Origin: Moritella sp. F3
Lineage (GTDB): Bacteria; Pseudomonadota; Gammaproteobacteria; Enterobacterales; Moritellaceae
Direction: 5' to 3'
DNA length: 64,000 nucleotides
Assembly (NCBI RefSeq): GCF_015082335.1
Contig: NZ_BLRL01000002.1
Coordinates: 636,824-700,823, forward strand
Position 1 is the first letter of the stretch. The number at the start of each line of letters is the position of its first letter. The notes under the pieces were generated by a model that was given only the letters and a program-made list of their open reading frames with translations, made no database searches and had not been told where the DNA came from. Of this stretch, positions 40,578 to 49,371 are shown in pieces. Both the position numbers and the translations under genes were made by a program.

Positions 40578-41993
40578 CTATTTTTTAAACTTAGAGTTCC
40601 AAATTTCACTGTTAATCTTTTTATCGATTTCAGGGAATTCAGCACTATCAAATGTAGGCGTTTTACCTGCAGCTAATTGTTTGTTGTAATCTTTAGCAAC
40701 GATAATGACATATTTCGATAGCATCAAGATCGCAATGATATTAACCAGAGCCATAAGACCCATTGACGCATCTGCCATGTTCCAAATCAGATCCGATTTC
40801 GCCACCGCACCAAACATAACCATACCTAATACCGCAGCACGGAAGATCCACACCATTACTTTTGAATCACGGTTTAAAAATAAGATACTGGTTTCTGCAT
40901 ATGAGTAGTTCGCTACGATTGACGTAAATGCGAAGAACAAAATAGCAATAGCAACAAAAGTACCACCCCAATCGCCAACATGAGATGACAATGCATGTTG
41001 TGTTAATTCAATACCACCAACACCCGATGTATCACCAAGATCAGACAGTAAGATAATCGATGCCGTTGCTGTACAGATAACGATAGTATCAATGAACACA
41101 CCTAGCATTTGCACATAACCTTGTGATGCAGGGTGATTAGGGAATGGAGCCGCGCTTGCAGCTGCATTTGGTGCACTACCCATACCCGCTTCATTCGAGA
41201 ATAAACCACGTTTAATACCTTGCATCATAGCAACACCAAGTGCGCCACCCGCAGCTTCATCTAAGCCGAATGCAGATTTAATGATTAATTCAAATACCGC
41301 AGGCAATTCAGAAATGTTCATTGCAACAACAACAAACGCAATCAAGATATAAGCTAATGCCATAAATGGCACCACGATCTCAGCAAATGCACCAATCACA
41401 CGTAGACCACCGAAGATGATCACACTCGTGAATACCACTAATACAATACCAACGATCGTTTTATCAAAGCCAAACGCGTTATGCATAGAGTTAGCAATCG
41501 CATCAGACTGCACGGCATTAAATACTAAACCAAATGCAACGATTAGACAGATTGAAAATACAACACCCATCCAACGACGGCCTAAGCCTTTTTCCATGTA
41601 GTAAGCTGGGCCACCACGGAAGTTGCCATCAGTATCTTTGGTTTTAAATAATTGTGCTAATGAACTTTCAGCAAAGCTCGTCGCCATACCGATAACAGCA
41701 ATTAGCCACATCCAGAATACAGCACCAGGGCCACCAGCGGTAATTGCAACAGCAACACCTGCAAGGTTACCCGTACCAACACGCGCAGCTAAACTTGTGC
41801 ATAGCGCTTGAAATGATGAAACACCTTCGTTACTGCTTTTACGGCTACCAGCAATAACAGAGAACATATGAGTAAAGTGGCGGAACTGGATAAAACCTAA
41901 TTTTATGGTAAAATACAAACCTGTGCCGATAAGTAGGTAAACCAGTACAGAGCCCCACAACAAGCCATTTATAAAGTCGATAACTTCCGTCAT
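40578..41993 (-). CDS. Sodium:alanine symporter, AGCS family
   Basis: The 471-residue product has about 11 transmembrane helices and the AGCS signatures TSLAARVGTGNLAGVA and FRGGPAYYMEKGLG in the N-terminal half, plus GLFSNEAGMGSAPNAAA. It imports alanine, glycine or similar amino acids with Na+. GGAAGGGAA precedes ATG 41993. It is monocistronic. Confidence 0.93.
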   Translation of the reverse strand: MTEVIDFINGLLWGSVLVYLLIGTGLYFTIKLGFIQFRHFTHMFSVIAGSRKSSNEGVSSFQALCTSLAARVGTGNLAGVAVAITAGGPGAVFWMWLIAVIGMATSFAESSLAQLFKTKDTDGNFRGGPAYYMEKGLGRRWMGVVFSICLIVAFGLVFNAVQSDAIANSMHNAFGFDKTIVGIVLVVFTSVIIFGGLRVIGAFAEIVVPFMALAYILIAFVVVAMNISELPAVFELIIKSAFGLDEAAGGALGVAMMQGIKRGLFSNEAGMGSAPNAAASAAPFPNHPASQGYVQMLGVFIDTIVICTATASIILLSDLGDTSGVGGIELTQHALSSHVGDWGGTFVAIAILFFAFTSIVANYSYAETSILFLNRDSKVMVWIFRAAVLGMVMFGAVAKSDLIWNMADASMGLMALVNIIAILMLSKYVIIVAKDYNKQLAAGKTPTFDSAEFPEIDKKINSEIWNSKFKK

Positions 41994-42311
41994 ATTTTCC
42001 CTTCCAAACTGTTATTAAAATCTATAGATAGTAGTGTAAATAACACCACTAACTAAACATGGCGCGGAATATAACATAAAAAACCAATATATTGTTAATA
42101 AACAGGCGTTAAAATTACCGAAGTCGCAATCGCTACCCTTAGGGGATATATACATATCAAATTTAAACCGCATTTTAGATAAAGTATTTTATACCCCTTC
42201 CATTCTAGGTCTATTTTCGTGATCTGACACTCAAATACATAGCAAAGTATGACAATGAACATTAAAAGAATGGTATAGAGAAGGGGTAACTATCATTACA
42301 AAGGTGATCCC
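41994..42311. other. Intergenic region of 318 bp
   Basis: It holds the start-side region of the symporter gene (minus) and the leader of the small gene at 42312 (plus). An imperfect long-range repeat exists (TACCCCTTC near 42190 against GAAGGGGTA near 42280). I see no gene. Confidence 0.5.
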
Positions 42312-42480
42312 ATGGAAGGAATAAATCAAGTGTCGATAGAAAATACAAAAAAAGAAACAAAATCAGCATCAAAACGTAAATGGCGTGAGATCGAAGCAAT
42401 TAAAGATAAGCTTAATTTGGAGAAGGAAATGGACGGTTATGACGATCCTTTAAGTTATTACTCTGATCTTATTGCCTAAT
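42312..42480 (+). pseudogene. DUF3545-like small gene with a one-base frameshift
   Basis: ATG 42312 follows AAGG at 7-nt spacing. The frame reads MEGINQVSIENTKKETKSAS, then KRKWREIEAIKDKLNLGEGNGRL, and stops at 42443, giving 43 residues. Removing one G from the GGG at 42419-42421 would instead continue as LNLEKEMDGYDDPLSYYSDL and then IA, stopping at 42480 just before a terminator. The KRKWREIEAIKDK block followed by an LEKE-type helix is what I recall of the DUF3545 family. So this is a real small gene that is frameshifted, translated by slippage, or affected by a sequencing error. Function unknown. Confidence 0.6.
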
Positions 42481-42512
42481 AAAAAAGCCGCATGTCATCA
42501 TGCGGCTTTTTT
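42481..42512 (+). terminator. Intrinsic terminator after the DUF3545-like gene
   Basis: Perfect 14-bp arms (AAAAAAGCCGCATG and its complement) with a TCAT loop and a T-run start immediately after the TAA at 42478. It also faces the hemerythrin gene end. Confidence 0.9.
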
Positions 42513-42560
42513 TATTCATTCATAATAGCGTCTGTACTAGACTTTATACTTAAACCATTC

Positions 42561-43142
42561 CTAGACTAAGCATAACTCTTCGTCAATTCCATGCATAAAC
42601 CCGGCATCAACAATACGCAGTTTAAGGCGATCATAGACCTCATTAAACACAGCCAATGTTTTTATATCCTGCACATCACCATTCTTCCACAAATGCTCTA
42701 TCTGACACCAATCATCGGCAGTAAACTTCTCAGCCATTAGCGGCATAACAACATTGTTTTCATATTGAATATGGCTGCGTTGTTTATCAACAAAATTTCT
42801 TAACTGCCCCGCGAGTTGATCGAATGGCATCACTGAATCAAGTTGGATCATATTCAAAGCACTTGAAAGCTCACGACTCAGGAAGTTCAGACTCTGATGT
42901 TCCGACGCTAAACGATTTGGCATACCCGCATCTTCAACATAATTTTCGAGGTAGTATGAATAGATTAAATCTTCTTTAGGGTGATGGTAACGGTCAATAT
43001 AATTACGCAAATAATGGACAATATCATCCATCAATTTAAAATTAACACCCTGCTGCTCAGATTCGAGTTCCGCTAACTGCTCAGTTAATACATTTAACAG
43101 TAACTCTACTTGTTCATGATCTTTAGTAATGAGAGATAACAT
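42561..43142 (-). CDS. Hemerythrin-domain (HHE) protein
   Basis: The 193-residue helical protein has candidate iron ligands at DHEQVE near the start, YHHPKEDLIY, SEHQSL, and YENNVVMP. This is the spacing of the HHE hemerythrin-like family, which binds a di-iron centre and often senses oxygen or nitric oxide or handles oxidative damage. GGAG precedes ATG 43142. Two CTATATAG palindromes stand upstream. Confidence 0.87.
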   Translation of the reverse strand: MLSLITKDHEQVELLLNVLTEQLAELESEQQGVNFKLMDDIVHYLRNYIDRYHHPKEDLIYSYYLENYVEDAGMPNRLASEHQSLNFLSRELSSALNMIQLDSVMPFDQLAGQLRNFVDKQRSHIQYENNVVMPLMAEKFTADDWCQIEHLWKNGDVQDIKTLAVFNEVYDRLKLRIVDAGFMHGIDEELCLV

Positions 43143-43168
43143 ATAAACTCCAATTTGAAATTATCTCT

Positions 43169-43230
43169 CACCATCATATACCTATATAGTATTAGTTTCT
43201 TTGATCGAACTCACCATTTACCTATATAGG
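43169..43230 (-). promoter_or_regulatory. Paired CACCAT...CTATATAG repeats upstream of the hemerythrin gene
   Basis: CACCAT...TACCTATATAG occurs at 43169-43189 and again at 43212-43229. The second is a perfect CCTATATAGG palindrome (43221-43230). The cores are 40 bp apart, about four helical turns, in the only gap before the gene. Confidence 0.45.
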
Positions 43231-43245
43231 AGTGTAAAAGTAAAT

Positions 43246-43926
43246 TTAGACTAGTGTCTCAACCGCACTCACTTGCCAATTAATCAGTGTTTGCTCTCGA
43301 GCTTGTAAGCGATGATTAATAGCAGAAAAATGCTGACTCCCGAAGAACCCACGGCTTGCAGATAATGGCGACGGGTGAACGCCCTCTAAGACATGATGAC
43401 GGCTACGATCAATGTGGCGGCCTTTTTTCTTCGCGTGGTTTCCCCACAACACAAAGATAATTTCTTCATGTTGTTGATTTAACAGTTCTACGGCATGATC
43501 AGTGAACGTCTCCCAGCCCGACTTAGCATGAGAATGCGCTTTCGCTTGCTCTACAGTTAATACCGTATTAAGCATCAAAATACCTTGTTGTGCCCACTCG
43601 ATTAAATAACCATGGTCAGGGGTGGCAAAACCAGCAATATCCGTTGTTAGTTCTTTATACATATTACGCAGTGAAGGCGGGATCTTAATGCCAGGCAATA
43701 CCGAAAAACATAATCCGTGAGCTTGATCAGGGCCGTGGTACGGGTCTTGCCCCAAAATGACCACTTTGACATCTTTTAACGGTGTTAATGAAAATGCTTG
43801 AAATACATCATCTTGTTTAGGATACACCACTTTCCCAGCCGCTCTTTCTGCTGCAATAAAATTGTCTAGCGCTAAGTAGTACGGCTGCTGCTGTTCATGC
43901 AACAAAAATTCTGCCCACGTTTTCAT
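43246..43926 (-). CDS. ung: Uracil-DNA glycosylase
   Basis: The 226-residue product has the catalytic water-activating motif [17 protein letters not shown] (Asp) and the [13 protein letters not shown] leucine-loop motif with the catalytic His. It removes uracil from DNA. GGGAGT precedes ATG 43926. The neighbouring divergent nfo gene encodes the next enzyme of base excision repair, an AP endonuclease. Confidence 0.97.
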   Translation of the reverse strand: MKTWAEFLLHEQQQPYYLALDNFIAAERAAGKVVYPKQDDVFQAFSLTPLKDVKVVILGQDPYHGPDQAHGLCFSVLPGIKIPPSLRNMYKELTTDIAGFATPDHGYLIEWAQQGILMLNTVLTVEQAKAHSHAKSGWETFTDHAVELLNQQHEEIIFVLWGNHAKKKGRHIDRSRHHVLEGVHPSPLSASRGFFGSQHFSAINHRLQAREQTLINWQVSAVETLV

Positions 43927-44047
43927 TAATAACTCCCAAAGATTAGCATTGCCAAAAAACTAATTTTATCGTAAAAAGCCTTCTTTAAAACTGTTTTGTC
44001 ACCAAATTGACTAAAAATGATAAATCCCGAAAACAATGGAGCAAAAA

Positions 44048-44899
44048 ATGACTAAATTTATTGGCGCGCACGTCTCTGCAGCCGGAGGCGTGTGGAACGC
44101 CCCTAAAAATGCCCACGATTTAGGGGCTACTGCATTTGCTCTATTTACTAAGAACCAACGTCGCTGGGATGCCAAAGATCTAAGCCCAGATGATATTCGT
44201 AAATTTAAAGCCAACTGTAAACGTTACAACTTTACCGCAGCACAAATTTTACCTCATGATTCATACTTGATTAATTTAGGTCACCCAGACGCAGAGGCCT
44301 TAGAAAAATCACGCAATGCTTTTTATGATGAAATGCACCGCTGTGAACAGCTCGGCTTAACGTTGCTTAACTTCCACCCAGGTAGTCACTTAAAAAAGAT
44401 ATCGGAATCAGAAAGTTTAAAGCGTGTTGCTGAATCAATTAACTTAGCGCTAGAAAAATCAACGTCAGTCAAAGCCGTTATTGAAAACACTGCAGGTCAA
44501 GGCACTAACTTAGGTTACACTTTTGAGCATCTCGCCGAGATCATCGATCAAGTTGAAGACAAGAGCCGTGTTGGCGTGTGTATTGATACTTGCCATACAT
44601 TTGTTGCAGGATATGACTTGCGTACCTTTGCCGCTTGTGAACAAACTTTTAACGATTTTGAACGTATTGTCGGCTTTGAATACCTCGCTGGTATGCACAT
44701 AAATGACAGTAAAGTCGAGCTCGGCACAAAAGTTGATCGCCATCACAGCTTAGGCCAAGGTTTTATTGGTGAAGAAGCTTTCAAATTTATCATGCAGGAT
44801 GCGCGCTTTAATGGTATACCTATAGTATTGGAAACAATAGATGATACTATTTGGGCTGCTGAAATCGCTTGGTTACAGCAGTTAGCCGCAAATAAATAA
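44048..44899 (+). CDS. nfo: Endonuclease IV (AP endonuclease)
   Basis: The 283-residue TIM-barrel enzyme shows the zinc ligands in [45 protein letters not shown] and VLETID. It cuts 5' to abasic sites. ATG 44048 follows GGAG at 6 nt; the upstream ATG 44036 overlaps that site. It is divergent from ung. Confidence 0.96.
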   Translation: MTKFIGAHVSAAGGVWNAPKNAHDLGATAFALFTKNQRRWDAKDLSPDDIRKFKANCKRYNFTAAQILPHDSYLINLGHPDAEALEKSRNAFYDEMHRCEQLGLTLLNFHPGSHLKKISESESLKRVAESINLALEKSTSVKAVIENTAGQGTNLGYTFEHLAEIIDQVEDKSRVGVCIDTCHTFVAGYDLRTFAACEQTFNDFERIVGFEYLAGMHINDSKVELGTKVDRHHSLGQGFIGEEAFKFIMQDARFNGIPIVLETIDDTIWAAEIAWLQQLAANK

Positions 44900-44972
44900 G
44901 AGATATACCCACGTTATATCAATAATTGGAAAAAGCCCAGACACGCGGAGTCGAGTTTGGGTATTAAAAGGA

Positions 44973-44995
44973 TTATCAACGAGGACTGTTGATAA
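44973..44995 (+). promoter_or_regulatory. Inverted repeat before the MetF-like gene
   Basis: Perfect 8-bp arms TTATCAAC and GTTGATAA enclose GAGGACT and end 14 nt before the TTG start at 45010. Not followed by a T-run, so a leader hairpin or operator is more likely than a terminator. Confidence 0.45.
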
Positions 44996-45009
44996 AAAAG
45001 GGATGTAAT

Positions 45010-45753
45010 TTGAAATACTCAATAGAGCTTGTGCCCCGTTCATGGGAAACCTTAAATACTGAAGTCGAAGAAGTTAGCAAGTTTGGTCAAATAAATACGC
45101 TTAATATTCCTGACTTATTACGCTTTGATGTACGCAGCTGGGATGCATGTGATCGCCTGCAAGACAAATTCGATGAAGTGATCCCTCACCTACGCGCTAT
45201 CGACTTTGACCTACGAAATGGCTTTCCATTAACGGACTTTTTCCGTCACAGTAAGATTAACTCAGTGCTCGTTGTTGAAGGCGATCCACCGCAAGATATC
45301 TCACACCGGACTTACCGTAATACCTCATGTGAGCTCATCCGTATTATCAAAAAAGAACTGCCTTATATGAAGGTTTACGCAGCGATCGATCAATATCGCA
45401 CCAGCATGCGTAAAGAGCTCGATTATATTCACGATAAAATGGATGCAGGTGTCGATGGTTTCTTCACGCAACCCTTTTTTGATTTGAAGTTCCTCGATGT
45501 ATACATGGATATGTTGCAGGGTACTGAAGTATTTTGGGGCATGAGCCCAATTCATAGTGAAACCAGTAAGTCATACTGGGAAAACAAAAATGATGTGGTT
45601 TTTCCAAGCGATTTTGAAGCTACGAAAGAATGGAATATTGAGTTTGGCCGTGCGATGATAAAAAAAGTACAAGCCAGAGATGATAATGTCTACTTCATGC
45701 CAATCAGAGCCAATGCCAATGAATATCTTGGTCAATTACTTGCCGAAGATTAA
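45010..45753 (+). CDS. Methylenetetrahydrofolate reductase-like protein, short form
   Basis: The product of about 247 residues resembles a shortened MetF TIM barrel: KYSIELVPRSWE at the start, VLVVEGDPPQ, and MDAGVDGFFTQPFFD in the flavin-binding region. E. coli MetF is about 296 residues. It may reduce methylenetetrahydrofolate, or act on another folate or one-carbon substrate. No ATG is available. TTG 45010 follows AAGGG at good spacing and gives the family start (M)KYSIE; TTG 44989 is a weaker choice inside the hairpin. Confidence 0.75.
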   Translation: MKYSIELVPRSWETLNTEVEEVSKFGQINTLNIPDLLRFDVRSWDACDRLQDKFDEVIPHLRAIDFDLRNGFPLTDFFRHSKINSVLVVEGDPPQDISHRTYRNTSCELIRIIKKELPYMKVYAAIDQYRTSMRKELDYIHDKMDAGVDGFFTQPFFDLKFLDVYMDMLQGTEVFWGMSPIHSETSKSYWENKNDVVFPSDFEATKEWNIEFGRAMIKKVQARDDNVYFMPIRANANEYLGQLLAED

Positions 45754-45783
45754 TCTTATTAAGGCTATCGAATCATAATAAGA

Positions 45784-45817
45784 AAAAAACCACTTGGCGG
45801 AAACTAAGTGGTTTTTT
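45784..45817. terminator. Bidirectional intrinsic terminator
   Basis: Arms AAAAAACCACTT and AAGTGGTTTTTT enclose a 10-nt loop between the convergent MetF-like and phasin genes. Confidence 0.85.
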
Positions 45818-46268
45818 TTATATCTGCCAACGCAACTAATAACGCATCGAGCTTATCGTTCAATTGGTCAATTTTTTCACATTCAACCCCCGTTAACTTT
45901 GCATAAGTTCGTTGGATCAATTTATCTAAACCATGTAACGAAATATATTCGCCTGAAGTATGTAACTTAAATGCACGATCAACTTTTTCCCCCTGTTCCA
46001 GCAACTCTTCAAAAACCATTGATGATTTTTCACCGGCATTATTAAGCTCATCGATACTATGACTATAAGCGCCTAATCCAGCCAACCAAACTTGTCTGAC
46101 AAAGTTCATCTTTGTCGCTAGCGTGACTTCCGTATTATCACGAACTTGAGTTGAGTCGTCCTCATTCTGGAGCTCAATGTCTGGATTATCAGTGTCATTA
46201 ATCGCCACAAAGTTATCGATTATCACATGATTAACATCACTTGAATTACAGTTTTTATTCTGACGCAT
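45804..46268 (-). CDS. Phasin-family polyhydroxyalkanoate granule protein
   Basis: The 154-residue product has an acidic, unstructured N-terminus (about 50 residues) and then the PhaI/phasin-type helix FVRQVWLAGLGAYSHSIDEL and VFEELLEQGEKVD. Such proteins coat polyhydroxyalkanoate granules. No PHA synthase gene is in this window, so the assignment rests on the sequence alone. The stop codon lies inside the terminator hairpin, near 45804. Confidence 0.75.
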   Translation of the reverse strand: MRQNKNCNSSDVNHVIIDNFVAINDTDNPDIELQNEDDSTQVRDNTEVTLATKMNFVRQVWLAGLGAYSHSIDELNNAGEKSSMVFEELLEQGEKVDRAFKLHTSGEYISLHGLDKLIQRTYAKLTGVECEKIDQLNDKLDALLVALADIKKTT

Positions 46269-46440
46269 TGTTCAATCTTATCAATAATACTAGGAACCTT
46301 AAGCATAGATGTAATCGTCACAAATGAGAGCTAAATGACCTTAAAAACAACTTGGATTGTGACTTTGATAACAAAATAATGATGCTATAGCTCAACGAGC
46401 TTAATGTCGCTTGAACAGTTAAAAATAGTCATAATTAAAG

Positions 46441-47115
46441 CTAGCTTGCCGCTTTAATCGATAAAAACTGCTGTATATGTTGTGATATATCATTTATCTG
46501 TTGCGGCGTAACCGTATGCTCTGCAAGGTAGCTATGATACTGAGGTTGAAAGCCAAATGATGCTAAATGTTTCATTGCATCCAATCCCAGCGATTCAGCA
46601 ACCACAGGATCCGCACTACCATGGTAGATGTGGATAGGTAATGTCAGATTATTTTTATCTAATTTAATCGTTTTAGCGGTGGCAAAATAACTCGACATCA
46701 CCATCAATCCCGCGAGCGGTTTAGTAAAGGTTAACGCACTTTGATAAGCAACCGCGCCACCTTGAGAAAAACCTGCAACAATTATCCGTTTACTATCAAT
46801 ACCACGGTCAATCTCACGCTGGATCAAGTGTTGTACTTGTTCAACACTGCTCATTAAACCTGACATATCAATTTTACGCTCCAGCGTCATCGCCAAGATG
46901 TCATACCAAGCTGGCATTCTGTAACCATTATTAATCGTTACATTGATTTCTGGCGCATGCGGAAAAACATAACGCACTTGATGTTCACTCGACAATGCAA
47001 TCATCGGCACTACACCCGCAAAGTCATGGCCATTAGCACCCAATCCATGTAGCCAAATAACACTCGCGTTTGCAGCCTGCTTAGGTTCAATTTCCACACA
47101 AGGTAAATATGTCAT
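46441..47115 (-). CDS. Carboxylesterase/phospholipase, alpha/beta-hydrolase fold
   Basis: The 224-residue product matches the carboxylesterase-2 family: IWLHGLGANGHDFAGVVP, nucleophile GFSQGGAVAYQ (Ser), HGSADPVV (Asp) and the C-terminal AEHTVTPQQI (His). Relatives include bacterial esterases and acyl-protein thioesterase. AAGGA precedes the ATG. It is divergent from the DUF3010 gene. Confidence 0.9.
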   Translation of the reverse strand: MTYLPCVEIEPKQAANASVIWLHGLGANGHDFAGVVPMIALSSEHQVRYVFPHAPEINVTINNGYRMPAWYDILAMTLERKIDMSGLMSSVEQVQHLIQREIDRGIDSKRIIVAGFSQGGAVAYQSALTFTKPLAGLMVMSSYFATAKTIKLDKNNLTLPIHIYHGSADPVVAESLGLDAMKHLASFGFQPQYHSYLAEHTVTPQQINDISQHIQQFLSIKAAS

Positions 47116-47251
47116 TCTGTTTCCTTACAATTAAGTCATTTTAAGAGGATATGCTATCGTATAAATTCACAACGAAACAACGATAACCATGTTAACTGAC
47201 AACAAAGTGGTTATAATAGCGAAGTTATCTTTATTTATGGTGAGTTATTTA

Positions 47252-47695
47252 ATGAGAATTTGTAGTGTTGAACTAGCAGGCAATGAAGTAAATCTATGTT
47301 TCCTATCTTTAAAAGACGGAATGTTTGAACTTATTGAATGTCGTAAAAGAAAAATTACCTTAGCAAGTTCAACTGAAGCGTATCAAATACGTCAGTTTCA
47401 TAAAGAATTTGCCCAGTTAATGACAGATTATAAAATTGAAAATGTTGTGATCAAAGAACGTCTAACAAAAGGCAAGTTTAGTGGTAGCTCAACAAGCTTT
47501 AAAGCTGAAGCGGCAATCCAACTTGTAACTGGTGTTGAAGTGAGCATGGTTTCACAAACGTTCTACAAGCAATTAGTACAAGATCACCCAATCTTTGTTG
47601 ATTTTGCTGAAACAGGTCTGAAAAAATTCCAACAGAATGCATTCACACTTGGTTGCCTATTCTTAAACGAAAACGCAGCAAAAAACAGCCTTTAA
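47252..47695 (+). CDS. DUF3010 family protein
   Basis: The 147-residue product starts MRICSVELAGNEVNLCFLSL and has an RNase-H-like strand pattern (KIENVVIKERLTKGKFSGS), as I recall for the DUF3010 family found in Vibrio and Shewanella. Function is unknown. ATG 47252 follows GGTGAG and gives the family start; the reading frame extends upstream to 47189 but without support. Confidence 0.8.
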   Translation: MRICSVELAGNEVNLCFLSLKDGMFELIECRKRKITLASSTEAYQIRQFHKEFAQLMTDYKIENVVIKERLTKGKFSGSSTSFKAEAAIQLVTGVEVSMVSQTFYKQLVQDHPIFVDFAETGLKKFQQNAFTLGCLFLNENAAKNSL

Positions 47696-47726
47696 TTACA
47701 ACTCGTTGTAAAAGCACAAGGTTGCA

Positions 47727-47758
47727 AGCAGACTATGCTTTTAGTCTGCTTTTTTTTA
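47727..47758 (+). terminator. Intrinsic terminator after the DUF3010 gene
   Basis: Perfect 9-bp arms AGCAGACTA/TAGTCTGCT with a 6-nt loop and an 8-9 nt T-run. Confidence 0.88.
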
Positions 47759-47821
47759 CCTTATTTTTAATTATCCGTCTACTGACGTTTATTAAAGTCG
47801 TGTTAATTAAAGCTCTGAAAA

Positions 47822-48265
47822 TTAAAGTTCAGTAAATAAGTCTGGCTGTAACACCTTAATCTTATCCACTATATCTGTAGGTACCGGCATTTTTTTATGG
47901 GCCTGGTAATCTACAAATACAATCACGCCTTCCCCTTCAGCAACGACCCGTTGCAAAGTATTACTCCACACGGCATATTTCATGATTAACTTATGCGCTG
48001 CAAATTCAGACACTGTCGCACCGATTTGAATGGTATCAGGTGACTTTAATGGTGCTTTAAAACGGCAATTTGTCGCAGCCAAAATAGGTCCAATACCGTG
48101 TTCTTGCATATACTTCATTGCTTCGATTTGTTCAAAGTAACCTATACGCGCTTGCTCAAAATAACGAAAATACACGGTATTATTAACATGTCCAAACGCA
48201 TCCATGTCACCCCAACGCACAATATCATCGACAATAATTGGGTACTGCTGTTTAAATTTATCCAT
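47822..48265 (-). CDS. Acyl-CoA thioesterase, hotdog fold (4HBT type)
   Basis: The 147-residue product has the 4HBT active-site motif RWGDMDAFGHVNNTVYFRYFEQAR with catalytic Asp. It is similar in layout to YbgC-like thioesterases. The substrate is not evident. AGGG precedes ATG 48265. It lies downstream of the lipoprotein gene on the same strand. Confidence 0.88.
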   Translation of the reverse strand: MDKFKQQYPIIVDDIVRWGDMDAFGHVNNTVYFRYFEQARIGYFEQIEAMKYMQEHGIGPILAATNCRFKAPLKSPDTIQIGATVSEFAAHKLIMKYAVWSNTLQRVVAEGEGVIVFVDYQAHKKMPVPTDIVDKIKVLQPDLFTEL

Positions 48266-48314
48266 TATGCTTAATTCCCTCTACCTACTCTATCGACTCA
48301 GTTATTTCAAGATG

Positions 48315-49202
48315 CTAAAACAACGGACCAAAGCGCGCTACAATTGGATTATGATCAGATGCCTCAGTTTCATAAGACGATGCATTCAACTGCTGCATAC
48401 CTCTATAGTAAATATCATCGAGCGGATTACCAAATGCCGTTCTACGTACATCTTGTTGATAAACTGATTTTTGCAATTCAACGCTGGTTGTCATTAAATG
48501 CAATTGATCTAAGCGTTTATTGGTCCAAGTATTAAAGTCACCAGCCATGATCACAGGGCCATCATGCTGGCGGATCACCGCAATGACACCTTCAAGTTGT
48601 TGCGTAAACTCATCTACACCTAAGGTGAAATTAATCATGTGCATGTTGGCAACAAGCAATGGTTCATCACTACCAGCCCAAGGGTAATAACTAATTAATG
48701 ACGATTTAGGGAAGCGTAACCATGGCTCCGTTATCGCTTGCTTGCAAACAGAGATAGGCGCGACACGACTTGCCGTTAATACACCCATCGATTGATTATA
48801 AACGCTAAATGCTTCAACTTGAGTCCAGCTTAATTGATGCTGTTCCATCAGCTGTGCTAACAAAAAGCTTAACTTTGCTTCTTGTAAAATAATCAAATCA
48901 TTCTCTTCAATTAACGCTGTCAATTCACGACGCCAATTATCATCTTCTTGCTTATAAATATTCCAATCAGCAATACTAAATTCAGCAGGTAGCTCATCAC
49001 TTGTCACCATCGAATTATCTATAAATGCCGGACACGTCACGACCGTATCTGTGATAAAACCAGCTTGTTCGCTATTTTCAGATGTCGCGCCAGCAACTTT
49101 CCAGGAAGAATGTAATTTGGGGATGTCGGCAATATCAAAACAGCCCGACAGGGAAAAGACTAGCGTAGAGATAGCAGCAATACGAGAAAAGGAATAATTC
49201 AT
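48315..49202 (-). CDS. Endonuclease/exonuclease/phosphatase-fold lipoprotein
   Basis: The 295-residue product has a lipobox (LSGC, Cys near residue 21) and the EEP fold: IADWNIYKQ, IILQEAKL (Glu), VIMAGDFNTW (Asp/Asn), and SDHNPIVARF (Asp-His). Members hydrolyse phosphodiesters in nucleic acids, inositol phosphates or lipids. Its envelope location suggests an extracytoplasmic target. No ribosome-binding site is obvious. Confidence 0.87.
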   Translation of the reverse strand: MNYSFSRIAAISTLVFSLSGCFDIADIPKLHSSWKVAGATSENSEQAGFITDTVVTCPAFIDNSMVTSDELPAEFSIADWNIYKQEDDNWRRELTALIEENDLIILQEAKLSFLLAQLMEQHQLSWTQVEAFSVYNQSMGVLTASRVAPISVCKQAITEPWLRFPKSSLISYYPWAGSDEPLLVANMHMINFTLGVDEFTQQLEGVIAVIRQHDGPVIMAGDFNTWTNKRLDQLHLMTTSVELQKSVYQQDVRRTAFGNPLDDIYYRGMQQLNASSYETEASDHNPIVARFGPLF

Positions 49203-49371
49203 GTTAAAGTCACGTAATCAAAAATATACTTTATTATACGTAATAAAATAGGATTAACTCAAAGCTAATCGGGAAAATAAACATTATTATCTAAATTTAA
49301 GCCGATTAATTAGCGAGTTCGCCGTTAATGAATACTCACTAACGGCAATACGCTAACGACCTAGTGGTCAA

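Noticed and set aside
44973..44995. Hairpin before the MetF-like gene as a terminator of nfo
   Set aside because: It is followed by A-rich sequence, not a T-run, so intrinsic termination is unlikely.
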